DNA from: Pelomyxa schiedti | Taxonomy: Eukaryota > Evosea > Pelobiontida > Pelomyxidae | Length of the DNA stretch: 35,742 nucleotides | Assembly (NCBI GenBank): GCA_020536535.1 | Contig: JAHLWZ010000834.1 | Coordinates: 54,595-90,336 of the forward strand | Reading direction: 5' to 3' | Shown: piece after piece, positions 1-11,895 of the stretch | How positions within the stretch are numbered: the stretch's first letter is position 1 | Layout of the letters: the number at the start of each line of letters is the position of its first letter | The notes under the pieces: model-generated | Seen by the model: only the letters and a program-made list of their open reading frames with translations | What the model was told of the DNA's origin: nothing | Database searches by the model: none | Translations under genes and position numbers: made by a program

Positions 1-245
1 CAATCTCATGAAAGTGAGGGAACCTCAAAACGGGTAATAACATTCCACAGTACATCATTAAATAGACAGTGCTGTAATTTACAACTTGGAAAATGTCCGC
101 GTCTAAACTCCAACACAAAAGCAACCAAGAAACCGAGTCCAAGGCAAGCTGCTCCGCGATGTGAGGACCGAACTCACACGAGTCCTTGTTGAAAGTGCCA
201 CTAGTTTTTTTTTACTCTCGAGAGAGTATCTCAGTAAGTTTGTGG

Positions 246-1564
246 ATGACAACCAACCAGAGACACCCACATGATTGTCCTAAGGATACCCTGAAGAAGA
301 AGACAATTCGAGGAAGACGAACGACGATGAACAGTAATCGGAAAAACACGCCTCTGTACAATTTATTCTGGAAGCCCGAATGGGCCATTCCCAACTCAGG
401 AGGTCTCACTCTCACTGGCCACTCCAAGGCCGCTGGTATTTCTTTTTTTTCTTTTTTTCTTTTTTTCTTTTTTGTACCCTTTTCCGTCTGTGGTGGCTAA
501 AGACCAACAGAAAAAACTGGCTTTAGAATTCCTGAGTTGGCTTTGTTTTTTGATGCTGGGGTACAGTGTTACCAGGACCCTGAAGTTATTGCCATTACAC
601 ACGCTCACACTGACCACTCGTTTGCTTTGCCAATGTGTATGCTTTTTCTCTTCGAACATTCCTAGTGGTTTCGTTTCAAAAAGTGCTGAAACTTCCATTA
701 TGCAAGTATTGACAGGGATTCACAAAACTCCTTTGGTCATGGTACCAGTTGGATGTGGACAATTCTTTGACAATTTTGTGAGAAGCACCTTTGAATTGAG
801 TGTGTGCAGCACGGATGCTATACATACCAAGGAATTGTTCACTCTGAAAGAAGTGGCCCCAACTGAGGTCGTAGAGATGCAACTCAAAGGCCGCCGATTT
901 AATGTACTCCTCCTTGAACAATAAGTGCACTTGGCTGAATTGATTCCACTTGAAACTAACACTTGGCGGAAGCTGGAAATATTCAGGTGTGAGCACACTG
1001 TTCCTTCTGTTGGATACGGCCTTTGTGAAATGAGGCCGAAATTGAAAGCTGAATATTCTTCCTTGGACGGGCCCGCTCTTGGAGCACTAAGAAAAACAGG
1101 TATGCTACTTAAAGGTTCCGGAAATTTCTACCATATGCACAGGGGTAGCTGTGACAGAGCCACAACCTCACCGAATTATCTGTTTCCTTGGGGATACCCA
1201 CCATTCTGCATTATTGGCAGCTGGGCTTAGGGTTGATGCCACAGCACCAAAAGTTGGGCTTTCCTTGTACCCGGTCATTGTGGTGGAGTGTTCCTACTTC
1301 CTAAAGGAGAATTCTGATTCAGCAGAGTCCGCCAAACACATTCATTGGGATGCGTTATTGCCGTAAGTTCGTTGGGTTTGACCCTTCCTTAACATTGCAA
1401 ATAGGTTTGTTTTGGCCAATCCCGAAATAACATTTGTTTTGATTCATTTCAGCCTCCGGTATAGTGACACAGAAATTGCTGAATTTTTCAAGGCAGCCTG
1501 TGCTGAACACCACATTACCAACATAGTTGTCTGGCTAGATGAAGCACCTCTTGTCTTCCATTGA
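246..1564 (+). CDS. MBL-fold (RNase Z-like) hydrolase, 6 exons
   Basis: Six exons (246-435, 511-636, 707-903, 973-1099, 1143-1362, 1453-1564) join without a stop into a 323-residue protein. The metal-binding signature of the metallo-beta-lactamase fold is visible as H94-A-H96-T-D98-H99, with a further His at 179 (CEHTVP), an Asp in GDT at 231, and a late KHIHW motif. The order and spacing (entry segment ending FFDAGVQ, then THAHTDH, then HTVPSxGY, then GDT) resemble RNase Z and related nuclease/phosphodiesterase branches of the family; the substrate cannot be read from sequence. No targeting signal is evident. The start is the first in-frame ATG after an upstream stop; an additional 5' exon cannot be excluded. 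It converges on the lysozyme gene with 73 bp between the two stop codons. Confidence 0.85.
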
Positions 1565-1637
1565 AGAAGCATGTTTTGTCTTTCCTTTTTTTAAAAAAAA
1601 TACAATATCTTTTGCCTTGGAGGGAAAAGAGACTATT

Positions 1638-2574
1638 CTATGGTCTGTAGTCGTTGTCAATTTGAGTGCCACACAAATCGGTGGTCCCTGTGATTTGTTT
1701 CATCACTGGGCTGGTCCACCCGCCAAAATTCTTCCAGTCTGAAAATGATGGGTTGTTGTCATAGTGTGCATACCAGATGGGATAACTGGAAAACTCTGTT
1801 GTGTCACACATAATTGGGGACCTAGATGTTTTATTATTTTGTGGGAGGCATTGACTTGGGCATTAATTTGTACCATTGGCTTGCAGAAGAGTATATTCCA
1901 ATACAATATTTCAAGCCACAATCGGAATACATTGCCTCTGCTGTTGAAATTACTGTGCCGGGGTGAGTGACCGATACTTAAATTTCCTAACTTCATGCCT
2001 GTATGCAAAAATTGGATATTTTCGTCGCAAGTCCCGATCCAGTACTCTGTACCCTCTACATCCATCCATATCCTAGAAAGTGCCTTCAGTAAAGATGAAG
2101 AACGAAGAGGAAATACATGTTATCATGGTAAAGTACATCATCCTCGAACAGAGAGGTTATAGTGCTATTAACTTGACCGGCGGGGTCAAGACCATAATCC
2201 GGGAAGATGTACACATCCACAGGATATATTCCCGCTGAGACAGCATTGTGGTAATTTTCCCCAATATCTTAAAGTATGACACAAGTTAGGGACAGTCTAG
2301 TCAGAGATAAGAGGTTGTCCACACAAGGATTATAGTGCCCAGTTCCAGGAGGGTGACCAGTCTGGGCTTGCATGATTGCATACCTATAGCCACCAGAAAA
2401 CAAGCACTCATAGGAACTAGTATTAACAGCCCCTTGGTAGTAACTGTGATCAAATCTGGTTCAAAACCAAACTGTGAGAAATAGTTGTAAAAAAAAATTG
2501 ACTCACCCAGAGGTGGCTAATGAGAGTTGTAAACAAAAAGCACTGAAGACAAACACCAATGTCAACGCCACCAT
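1638..2574 (-). CDS. GH25-type lysozyme, secreted, 6 exons
   Basis: Exons (descending) 2574-2507, 2443-2325, 2267-2117, 2072-1999, 1952-1874 and 1821-1638 give a 224-residue protein starting with a hydrophobic signal peptide of about 20 residues. The family pattern of eukaryotic GH25 lysozymes is clear: AGIYPVDVYIFP, then WMDVEG (D117, E119 as catalytic candidates), GIYSSASQW, and the conserved tail WYAHYDNNPSFSDW followed by a glycine/tryptophan segment. GH25 enzymes cleave the MurNAc-GlcNAc bond of peptidoglycan, which fits digestion of bacteria by a phagotroph. Two oddities: the intron at 1953-1998 needs a GC-AG donor (AG|GCATGA) to keep the frame, and the N-terminal catalytic Asp expected just before the YQG segment is not seen, so either exon 1/2 joining differs or that residue is lost. 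Confidence 0.88.
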
Positions 2575-2791
2575 TTGAAAAAAAACGACGTTTCTCCTTG
2601 ATCGTTGTGTTTTAGATTCGTGATTTTGATGAAAAAAATTTTTTTGCTTCTCAGATTGGTTTCAACTTTGTGTAGGGACAGCACAGCCAATTTAGAGGTT
2701 GATCATAGCATAACGATCACCACCAACACCAATCCACCTAATAGTGTTGATTGGTTGGTTAGAGAGGAAGTGGGGATTTGGAAGGGAGTGT

Positions 2792-4470
2792 TTACTTGAT
2801 TGGTACACCAAGGAATGCCTCGATCATCTTGATGTAGTTGCGGCAGTTTTCGGGAAGCTGATCAAAGGCCCTGATGGTGCTGATGTCCTCAGTCCATCCA
2901 GGATAGCTGCGATACACAACAGTTGCTCTGCTGAGTTCTTCACTGGTGGCTGGGAATAGTGTAACTTCCTTTCCATCAATTACATAGGCAACAGCAACCT
3001 GGGAATATTTTGTTAGCTGGATAGTAGATGAGAAAGGGCAATAAAAACGCACCTGAAGGGTTGGAATTCCAGTGAGACAATCAATCTTGGTAAGGTTGAG
3101 TGAGGTGTATCCATTAATGACACAGCTGTATTTCATGACAACAAGGTCAAGCCATCCACACCTCCTTGGTCTGCCAGTTGTGGTTCCAAATTCATGACCG
3201 ACCTTGCGGATGAGGTCTCCAGTTGCATCTAGCACAAAACAGTGAGAAACGGGTGTATTTGGTATTAAGTACCTAAAAGCTCAGTGGGGAATGGTCCCTC
3301 ACCAACCCGGGTTGTGTAAGCCTTGATAACTCCAATTACAGACCCAACTTTGTTTGGAGAAATTCCCAAACCAGTGAAGACACCACCAATGGTGGGGTGA
3401 GATGAGGTTACAAATGGATATGTCCCGTAGTCAATATCTAGCATATGCGCATTTGCACCCTCAACGAGAACCCTTCTCAGCAATGAGGAAAGAAATAAAT
3501 ACATACAAACGTTAACACACCTTTTCCTCTCTGTGAATGCCCTATCAAGGTATTCAACAGTGTCGATAATCATTGGGGTCAAGGCAGTGGCATACTGACG
3601 GTACCTATTCGCAGTGAGTCCATTGAGCTAGCTCGATTACTTTTCATACTTAGCAAGCTCTGCATCAATGTCAATCCTGAGAGTTGGGAATCGAATCATG
3701 TATCCAGAAGCAAGCGTGTGGAACTTCGCAGTGAATCTAGAAAACCTATTTAGGGCCGAAAGGGTGCGTACTCTACTAGTGCACACGTTTCAAAAGAGAG
3801 GAGGTCACCCAAACGGATGCCTGTGCGCGCAGCCTTGTCGGCATATGTTGGTCCGATCCCCTTCCTTTCAAGCTTTAAGTTCTTGCCATGAAGTTAAAAC
3901 TTCTCACCTGGTTGTGCCAATCTTTGATCCCTCGGCACGAGCGCCTTCCTGCAGCCCATCCACATCCATATGGAAGTCGAAAACAATATGAGCCCTATTG
4001 GAAAGAACCAATCTTCCTATATTCAAATGTAAGCGTTTTATTGCACAAGGAAAAAAAAGTTACCAGTCAAGTTGCAACCAGCCTTTGTGAGTGAATCAAT
4101 TTCACTGAACAAACTTGGAATGTGCACAACAACTCCGTTGCCAACAACTCCAATAACTTTGGGGTTCAAGACTCCAGAGGGAACCAAGTGGAATGCGTAC
4201 TTAACTCCCGACACCCATAATGTGTGTCCCGCATTCGTGCCTCCGTTGTACCTGGTTAGGAAAAAAAAAAAAAATTTTAGTTCTGGTGTCTCGATGGCAA
4301 CATAGAACAAAAACAGGAGTAAAGTAAAAAGACAAAAAAGAAGCCACGAGACAACAGCATTTAAAAAAAAAATACCTGCAACACAAGTCACATTCAGAGG
4401 AAAGGATGTCCACAATTTTTCCCTTGCCTTCGTCACCCCATTGGGCTCCAAGTACCACGATAGCCGACAT
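2792..4470 (-). CDS. ADSS: Adenylosuccinate synthetase, 9 exons
   Basis: Nine exons (4470-4376, 4251-4064, 4016-3908, 3864-3787, 3745-3650, 3604-3521, 3472-3273, 3228-3053, 2998-2792) make 410 residues, close to the usual family length. The enzyme condenses IMP and aspartate with GTP in the first committed step to AMP. Seen directly: the N-terminal loop [11 protein letters not shown] with D13 and the nucleotide-region NAGHT with H41 (the catalytic pair in the bacterial enzyme), [46 protein letters not shown] and [14 protein letters not shown]. No extra targeting segment precedes the conserved start, so it is probably cytosolic. All nine introns-to-exon joins keep frame with canonical GT-AG ends. 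Confidence 0.97.
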
Positions 4471-4586
4471 CCTTTCAACAGTTTTTTGGTTACAGTTTTT
4501 TTGTTTTTTTTGGACTTGTTGGTTACGTTTATTCTGTGTTCCAAAAAAATTCCCTGAACGAAACTTTGTACGGCATTTCTCCGGTG

Positions 4587-7127
4587 TTACGTGATAAGGC
4601 AATTAGAGGGTTTCTCCACAGAATAGGCTCCTCTGCGTGTTGCTGTTGTTCGTATTGCCCCAGGTGATGTGGGAAGAATCTGGCGCGATAGAAAGTCCTC
4701 GCCCAAAAGCTGTGCCATGCGGAAGAAGGCCAGGTCAACATTCTCGTTGGTCTTGGCACTGGTTTCAATGTAGTCTACTATGCGTTTGGTGGGATCGTGG
4801 TGCTCCGCGATAGTTCTGGAATGAAGGAAGTCATGGACCTGGGTGCGTTAAAGTCGATTTGATTGTGAAGATAGTTTTTTTTTTTTTTTGGGAACCTGGG
4901 AACAGGAAACTAGCCTTGCCGCAGTTTTATCTCTTTTGTTTCCGACGATCAAGATTACCTTTGGATCAGCTCTTATTGCCTCCTTATGCGCGGTTAAGAT
5001 CAAGAAAGCATGACAGGAAAACGCGCCTGGAAGAACTGTTCAACGGCAGAAAAAGATGAAGCCTCAGTCAGATCAAACACAATAATTACCCCAGGGACAG
5101 TGTATGAGTGAGGTGTTATCGTCCGGAACCTAGCAGGTAGTTACAACGGGTATTGACAACAGTATAACCACCTCTCTTGACCAGCAGTCTCCCAGATTTG
5201 CATCTTGATAGTAAGACCGCAAATGTCTACTGTCCTGAAAGTATGTTTGTACATAGTATTGTTATTTGACCTTACTTAATTTTGAAATCAACACCAATTG
5301 TTGGTATGTATGAGTCAGTGAATTCGCCATCTGCAAACCGTAGAAGGAGGCATGACTTCCCCACACCAGCACCACCAAGGATAACTATCTGTTGAGAAGT
5401 TAATTTTCCTTAAATTCAGCGATTGAAAACCTTGAATATACAGTCATACTCAAAAGCCATGGAATTTGTCTTGGGAATGTGCACAGGGGGCGCAACGAGG
5501 GCCGCTCCGACGTCACTATGCAGTTGTGAATAGCCCATTGTGGGGGAATGGTAGTACTCGAAGGCTTCCTTTGCAACAAAAAAAGATAGTTGTGAGACTA
5601 AGAGATTTATTTGCTTCATGCGTAAAACAAACCTTGGAGGCGGAAATAGACTCCCAGTACGCCTTTGATAGAAGAATTTGCTTCGATAACTTCATCAATG
5701 CCTTGCAGACCCGCTGTACACGATACAAGTCTTTGGGGAGAAGCATGGACAGTATTTGTATAACTACATCTTGGGGAAATGTCATCAGATGCTTCAAAGT
5801 GCGTAAATTCCAAGAAAAATGAATGGTGTTGGTACTGTCGAAAGCAAGCGAACGATTGGTTCAGGTGTACCAAATGAAATTGCCCAATCAACACAGTTGT
5901 TCCCTCCTTGAACATCCTGAAGGCGTTTATTTCCCCACTAGTAAGTTGGTTTTGCCACCTACATTCGGGTCTGCTCCAGCCTGTAACAGTAATTGTATTA
6001 TAGAAGTGTCACACTTCCCTCGTAAGGCATGGAATAGAAGGCCAAAGCCATCAGGTCCGGTAGTATTAATTGTACGTTGTACAAGGTCAAATGCCAAGAG
6101 AAGACGAATCGCAATTAAATTCTTGGATTTCACAGCAACAAAGAGTGGGGTCTCTCCTGAAATAGATTTGAACATTATTTGCATTGAGTAAGAGCAACCA
6201 TACCACTTGCGTTTTGTTCCACAACCACTCGGTCATTTACTGCTACGATTGAGGAAAAGACAACTTTGAATTCATCTTCGTTCGTCTCAGGCCTCATCCG
6301 ACACAAGTAAATAAGGGCAGAGGTTCCAAAATCGGTTTGCATAGTGAGATCTGCGCCTGATTGGATGAGGTATCGGGCAACCTAAGAGTGTTACTTGATT
6401 CAATCAGTACAAATATACACTACCGGTAAATGGCCCGCAGACAATGCACAGAGAACGGGGGTCCGGCTGCTATAGTCCGTAGCATTCACTTTGGCCCCAT
6501 TGTTGAGGAGCCATTTTGCTAACGCTAAATTTCCAGCAGTACTTGACTACACCTTAGGAGGGAGGAATGTATAACATAGCACACCTGGCAGCATGTAATA
6601 ATGTTTGGCCACTGGAATCAAAATCTTGAATCAGAGGGCTTTTTCGAGAGAGTTGAGTTATTTCAGCCACAAGTGCTTTGTTTGAGGGACTGTTGATCTC
6701 GGATGATGGGGGCATTGCCGTTATTTTATCTACAATCGAGCTGACATGCACATTGAAAGGAGGCTTGATGTGTGCTATCCAGTACACTGCGTAGTATTGC
6801 TTGAACTGGTGGGAAAGGAAAAAACCAAAAAGGAATAAAGAAAACTAACCATGTCTTTAGGAACTGTAAGCATAATTCTGGTGTGTAACACCTGATACGA
6901 AGCTGGAGGCACAACCACCAAGTTCGCGACTGAAGGTGACACACGGGCCCATACCCGTACACTGGGAAGCACACCATCCACAGGATATGGAGGACAAAAA
7001 GGAAGAATATACTCTCTTCTGAGGCTATTTTGTTTTAGTTTGAGATTACATAAGGCAGTGTCTGCAAAGTACGTAGTATTTTTTCCACTTTGGAAATGAC
7101 AACTTCTCACCTAGGTAAAGATTAAAA

Positions 7128-7168
<41 letters not shown>

Positions 7169-7260
7169 GGCAGAGACTCGAAGAACGAAATAATAACACG
7201 ACCAAATGCCTCCTCCTGGTCCTGGGTGTTAGATTTACCCGCCGCGCTTAAACCCTGCAT
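4587..7260 (-). CDS. Ankyrin / F-box / Rab-like GTPase fusion with CAAX tail
   Basis: Fourteen exons (7260-7168, 7110-6850, 6805-6585, 6541-6424, 6381-6204, 6156-5963, 5916-5836, 5791-5633, 5568-5431, 5388-5276, 5234-5172, 5129-5027, 4982-4915, 4815-4587) give 672 residues. Residues 1-175 are unassigned. About 180-382 are ankyrin repeats ([34 protein letters not shown]). About 386-430 is an F-box ([27 protein letters not shown]). From 472 runs a full Rab/Ras-type domain: P-loop GGAGVGKS (486-493), PTIGVDF, ETAGQERF (Q538 kept, the usual Asp of DTAGQ is Glu534), VGNKRD (588-592), ETSAKT. The end is CLIT, a possible CAAX prenylation box. F-box proteins recruit substrates to SCF ubiquitin ligases; here the receptor is joined to a membrane-directed switch. 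Exon 5568-5431 carries both F-box tail and GTPase start with no stop between, so a fusion is the simplest reading. Two introns (4983-5026, 4816-4914) require GC donors. Confidence 0.85.
7111..7167 (-). repeat. About 40-base poly(A)/poly(T) run inside an intron
   Basis: On the minus strand this is the first intron of the ankyrin/F-box/GTPase gene, and the homopolymer forms a giant polypyrimidine tract before the acceptor (ttacctag). It is the longest homopolymer in the window and is likely length-variable. Confidence 0.7.
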
Positions 7261-7431
7261 TATAACTACTTAGAACTACTTCCGACTTTCTATCCCCAAA
7301 TTTTAAATAAACTAAAAAAAAAGTGATGATGTATTGGATCGACACCGTTACGACGCCTTGTGCCAGTGGCGGTTTTTAATTTGTTTCTTGGCTTTCGTGG
7401 GCAGCAATTGCATTGCCGGGGTGTGATAACG
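7261..7431. promoter_or_regulatory. Divergent intergenic region
   Basis: These 171 bases separate the start codons of the leftward ankyrin/F-box/GTPase gene and the rightward GT8 gene, so both promoters must lie here or inside the genes. AT-rich stretches are present near 7300-7322; no clear TATA element is recognised. Confidence 0.5.
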
Positions 7432-8862
7432 ATGATCAGCCCGCGATGGATTTTGATTGTTCTGTGCACGTCGTTCCTCATCTTTTTATCTGTGACTTTG
7501 CTAGCCAGTAGTCTCCTTTCTTTTTTTTTTTTTCCCTTGTTTTTTCCCCACTATCGCGGTTTCGGTTTTGTACTTGATGGATTGATTCTAACACCTGCAC
7601 GTCACATAGGATTGTCAGTCAGCGAGCCGAGTGAGGAATTGACCAAGGTTATTGAGGCATCTGACCAGGAGCAGAGGGATAAAGTTGCACAAATTGCATC
7701 ACAAAGTAGTTCTAGGGTAGCGAGTGTAGAATCACAGCAGCAGGGCACGTCGGCGGCACTTCCTCCGGAGAGAGTAAAGATACCTGTGACTGTTGCATTT
7801 GTGGCCACTAATGGAATGTATCTCAATGGAATTCTGGCTCTTGTAGAAGTGTGTTTCGTTATTCTAACTCCAAATATAACTTTGTGTACAGGGCATACGG
7901 GGGTTCATACAAGAGGCTCAATTAGTTCTTCTTTGGACCCCAAATGTACCTCCTGAATTTAGGGATATCCTTGCACACTTTGGATTCGACCTTATTCGTA
8001 GTTTTCAAACTTAGTATGCCAACCACTAATACAAAAAAATACAGAACTCCGGAATGCCCCAACTCACAGGAACTGGAAACCGGAAACCAACAAATGGAAT
8101 GACCTCCTTGTCAAACTCGAGCTTTGGAACCTGGATCCCATCAAATACCCACGGGTGCTGTATTTCGATGCCGATATCGTTCTGCTCAAGGACCCAATGT
8201 GGATTTTCGATTTACCAGTACCGTGAGTGCACTTACTGGGTTTTTTGTTTCTTACATGGCGGAAGGTTTGCAGCACAAGAAGACGCTCACAACTGCAACC
8301 TTCCAAAAGGTACTACAGTAAGTAGGGTATGCTCTGGTGTAATGCTGTTGCACCCGGACAGGTATTGAACGTTCGATACTCTTTTACTTTTAAAACAAGA
8401 CAGACAAGTTTTTTCAGAGATGTGGAACATACTGGAGTTCAGCACAACACCGGTTATAAAAGGTGACCAGGAATTGATTGAGCGTTACTGGTCTGCTGCC
8501 ATTGGTCCAGATAAAATCGTCACCCTCAATGAGAGTGACGTCGCATTTGTACACAAGTGCTGTGGGTGCTTTGACAGGGAGATATGGACAGGACAGACTG
8601 CAATCCACCTAATATCTGGGAGTAGTGGGTAGGTCCTCTTTCTTTCATGTACAGGAACTTACTGAATACCAGATGGTTTGACCGGGCAGCTTTTGTTGGT
8701 TCCGAGGCAGCCGAGTGTGATTGTCAGAGGGGATGGTTTGATGTGTGGCAGAAGTTGTACGTTTCAGCTTTGAGGAAGCTTCAAGGAAGGTTTTCTGGGC
8801 TAGATATCAGCACACAGAATTACGCCCTTACCACTTTGCCTGGCTTTGGTTCCCAAATATGA
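7432..8862 (+). CDS. GT8 (glycogenin-like) glycosyltransferase, type II membrane anchor
   Basis: Seven exons (7432-7507, 7610-7848, 7892-7997, 8045-8222, 8266-8361, 8404-8628, 8655-8862) encode 375 residues. An N-terminal hydrophobic anchor (WILIVLCTSFLIFLSVTLLAS) suggests a type II ER/Golgi protein. The catalytic part has the GT8 pattern: PVTVAFVATNGMYLNG at the nucleotide-sugar site, LVLLWTPNVP, a conserved LRNAP/NKW region, and the metal-binding D182-A-D184 in RVLYFDADIVLLKDP, followed by FAAQEDAHNCNLPKG and GVMLLHPDR. The relation is closer to glycogenin/galactinol-synthase-type members than to bacterial LPS enzymes, but the acceptor is unknown. The sixth intron (8629-8654) is only 26 nt long; removing it is required to avoid an in-frame TAG. 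The gene converges on the second MBL gene with 69 bp between stops. Confidence 0.88.
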
Positions 8863-8931
8863 TGCTACCACACAGTTCTTGAAGAGCATTTTATGTTCCA
8901 GCTGTAACAACAAAGAGTTTTTTTGTTTTAC

Positions 8932-10089
8932 TTAGAAGAAAAATGTTGTTTGTGGCATAACAATTCCAGCCAACCCATCTGCTGTGACATCAACCCCCTT
9001 GTAGCCAGAACCAACATGCACCAGATAGACTTTATGCCGGTGCTCAGTTGAAATTGTTGCTAGCAGAGTTTTGTAGGCCAGATGAACATCAGAAGGGGAA
9101 ACAGGGCCAAAGTGGCAATCCTGAAACACAAAAGTTGAATCTGCCAAATCCTGAGGTGGTGGTGGTGAGGTAGTGTCTCCACTGTAATAAATGAGTTTGT
9201 TTGGTGATTGAGTGCGTATTCTTATGCCAAAGTTGGGCATGCCGGGAACGTGCTGTTGTTCAAATAACTCTATCTCCGGGAATCCAGGAATGTGTACACG
9301 TGGGCCTACAACAAGATTGAAGTAGGTGTCAATTGTAGCAGAGCAAGGACAGCCAGAGTCGTCAATGTAGCGTGACATTCCTCCACTGAGGGAATTCCAC
9401 AGTGATGAAACAAATTCTCTGTCATGACAGCACAAAGTAGGCTTGGTCTCCGGAGTTTGATTCTTGAATGCAAAGAAACTCATTTGACCCAGTGACTCGA
9501 GCCCGCCTACCTAATTTTCATTCACGGTTGAGTTAGTGCGGCATTTAAAAGAGAGTAAACGGAGGGAGGTTCTTACGTGGTCAGAATGCAGGTGTGTAAT
9601 TATTATGGCTACAATATTTTTCAGCTTTCCTGAGGCCAATAGAGCTGGGGTTATAGAGTATCCACTACAACCCAAATAATTAAGAAGAGATTACAATATT
9701 GTCTCTTACGGAAACACAAATTTTGTTGTAATATAAAATTTCTTTAGCTAACCCCTTTCATAGATGAAAATAAAATATTGCAGCAATATTTACAAGTTCA
9801 CTGATGTACATGCAAAAAAAAAAAAAAAAGGAGGAAAAAGCCAGAAAAAGGCAAAGTGGAAAAAACGGTGCCACATATTTGCATTTAGAAAAGACACACA
9901 CCAGTCCAATAGAATTGCTCTGGCGGGGTTCCTTCTATCATACAAAATAGCGCTCGTGTTTCCCAGGGCGGCATTGAACCCCGCGCCCGTTCCTATCCAC
10001 TCGAGGCAGTAGTTCCCGGACGCACCGACGGTCGTCCCGCCGCCGAGGCTCGCGTTCACGTTTGCGTTGTTGTTGCTGTTGTGTGACAT
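8932..10089 (-). CDS. Second MBL-fold (RNase Z-like) hydrolase, 3 exons
   Basis: Exons 10089-9902, 9664-9577 and 9510-8932 give 284 residues. The motif T-H87-L-H89-S-D91-H92-VGGLESLG is the metal site of the metallo-beta-lactamase fold, preceded by GTGAGFNAALGNTSAI and LLDCG, and followed by YYSGDT (third metal ligand region) and a DCHFGP segment. This arrangement is typical of RNase Z/phosphodiesterase-like members. The first 30 residues are Asn/Gly-rich and encoded by GC-rich DNA, a feature shared with other first exons here. The intron at 9665-9901 (237 nt) is among the longest in the window and holds A/T runs. It is not a close copy of the MBL gene at 246-1564: motifs and domain lengths differ, so these are separate families. 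Confidence 0.85.
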
Positions 10090-10379
10090 CGACGTCCCTG
10101 TTGCAGACACGACGTCTACCGTTGTTGCACAAGACCACGCCCCGCAACCAATTTTCGGTGCAAGTTTGAGAATCTCAAGTTGGCAGGCCCTTGTGCTCCA
10201 ATCTTCACTCCTTTTTTTGGTTCTTTGGAGTTCTTCTAGAAAATTCCGGCCAGAACAGGGAACCGGGAGATTGTGTCCTTTGAGGACTAAGGTGCAGAGG
10301 CCCACTTGTTTGTTGGCACGATAGATAAAACAAAATTCACTCTTTAGAAATCCTTCTTTTTTTGGTTTGGGTATATGTA

Positions 10380-11895
10380 TTATATGTGGGAGTGCCTATA
10401 GTGGGAGTGAGTCACAATGTTCTTTTCCATGAGAACAAGGGCTTTGCGGCGGTAGTGGAACAACACATAGAGGGCAAGCATAAGTCCCAGCAGAAGAATA
10501 TCTCCGGCAGTTGAAACTATAATAAGTGTAATCTTTCTCACATACTCTTCCTCATCCACATCCATCCATTCCACCACAATTGCGTTCTCGGAGATTCCGT
10601 AAGCAAAGGTGTCGTTGTTCTCCACTATTGATAGGGCCACTACGCTGTCAGTTGTTCCACTCTGCAGGCCGCCATGGGCATCGTCGTCAAACCACTTCTT
10701 CATGCAGCGGGAAGCGGAGCGGGCTTCTTCTGTGTTGCAGTTAAGGTTGCTTGAGGTATCACAAATGGCAAAGAATGTAACAGGCTCAATCCCTGGTGTT
10801 TCAGGTGTCTCCAGCCTCCCTAAAATTGGTGCCACACAGGTATAGGAGCCACTTGAGTCCGCCGATCCAGATATTGCATCAGTGCCAATACGTGCATTGT
10901 AGAATTGAAACACGCTGGCTTCAGTGTAGTTATTATTAAGGGGGACACCGGTGTTGACATCCAGAACAACGGATGCAAATGGAGCCACCTTAAGAAACAG
11001 CCATCCAGAAGAAAATACGAAAGCCGGAACCGTGATAAGAAGGAAAATGAGCCCACTGCTGCACACCACTGTAGGATAAACTTGCTCTCGATGGAAAAGC
11101 CTTCTAGCATCATTGAAGAACCATTCGTTGAGTACCTTACTCTTAAATGTTCCGCACCAGAGTATCATCAGTACAACACACCCTAAAAAAAAAACAGCAT
11201 TAGCTACTGCTATCAATCAAACAAAAAACAGGGAGAGAATACAGCACGAGAACATTACCTCCGGCCAAGCCAACCACCATTCCCGTGATAACAGACACAA
11301 AGCCAAGTCCAAACGCGAGCACTTGAGAAAGGTACACAACGGCCACCGTGAGGAGTATGAATGCGCCCCCCAGCCTCAACAGTCGCAGCAGCTTCCTCGG
11401 GGCGGGCACGTCGGCCTCGGGGAACAGCGGCTCCGAGTCCACGCCGGCCCCGCGGCCCCCCGCTGCGCCCGCCCCCGCGCCGTCCGGGCCCCCCACGCCC
11501 GTCACCAGGACCCCGCCGCCCCCGCTGCGGCCCCGCTCCTGGTGGCGGTGGTGGTGCTTGTGCTTGTGGTGGTGGGGGTGCTCGGCGGGCTGCGGCTGCG
11601 GCTGGGGCTGGGTCTGGGCTCCGGCGGAGCTGTCTGGCTGCTGGTGGCTGCTGGGCTTGGGGCTGCGGCTGTGGCTGGGACTGGGGGTGGGGCTGGTGCT
11701 CGGGCTGTGGCTGTGGGTGTGCTTGTGGCTTGGGGAGGTGGGCTGGGGCGACTGGCTGTGGTGGTGGTGATGGTGGTGTGTGTCGGGATTGCGGGAGGGA
11801 GCGACACCGACATCGGTTGCGGTTGCCGGGGGGTTTTCGTCCCTTCGTTGTTCGGCGGAAAGAAGTCCCACTTTGGCCTCGTCGTCTTCGGTCAT
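10380..11895 (-). CDS. His/Pro/Ser-rich multispan membrane protein, function unknown
   Basis: Two exons (11895-11259 and 11182-10380) give 479 residues. Residues 1-165 are low complexity: a run of seven His, His-rich stretches (HPHHHKHKHHHRHQ) and alternating Gln-Pro, all from GC-rich DNA. Then come hydrophobic segments at roughly 185-230 (two spans across the exon junction), about 265-290, and a last span near 440-460, ending in a short basic tail. Between the last two spans is an extracellular-type region with several Cys and N-glycosylation-like sequons (NYT, NDT). I do not recognise a family. The His-rich cytosolic stretch could bind metal ions, which is inference only. The intron at 11183-11258 is canonical. 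Confidence 0.75.

Noticed and set aside
4816-4982. GT-AG alternative in the Rab-like domain (donor after 4899, acceptor near 4829) giving 14 more residues
   Set aside because: It also keeps frame, but inserts residues between NKRD and ETSAKT that small GTPases lack; the GC-donor version matches the Ras spacing and AART segment.
4587-5460. A separate Rab gene starting at ATG 5460
   Set aside because: The ATG is in frame with the F-box exon upstream, no stop lies between, and the exon 5568-5431 spans both. An internal promoter cannot be excluded but is not needed.
7127-7166. Poly(A) tail of a retrotransposed copy
   Set aside because: No adjacent pseudogene or target-site duplication; it fits as the pyrimidine tract of an intron on the minus strand.
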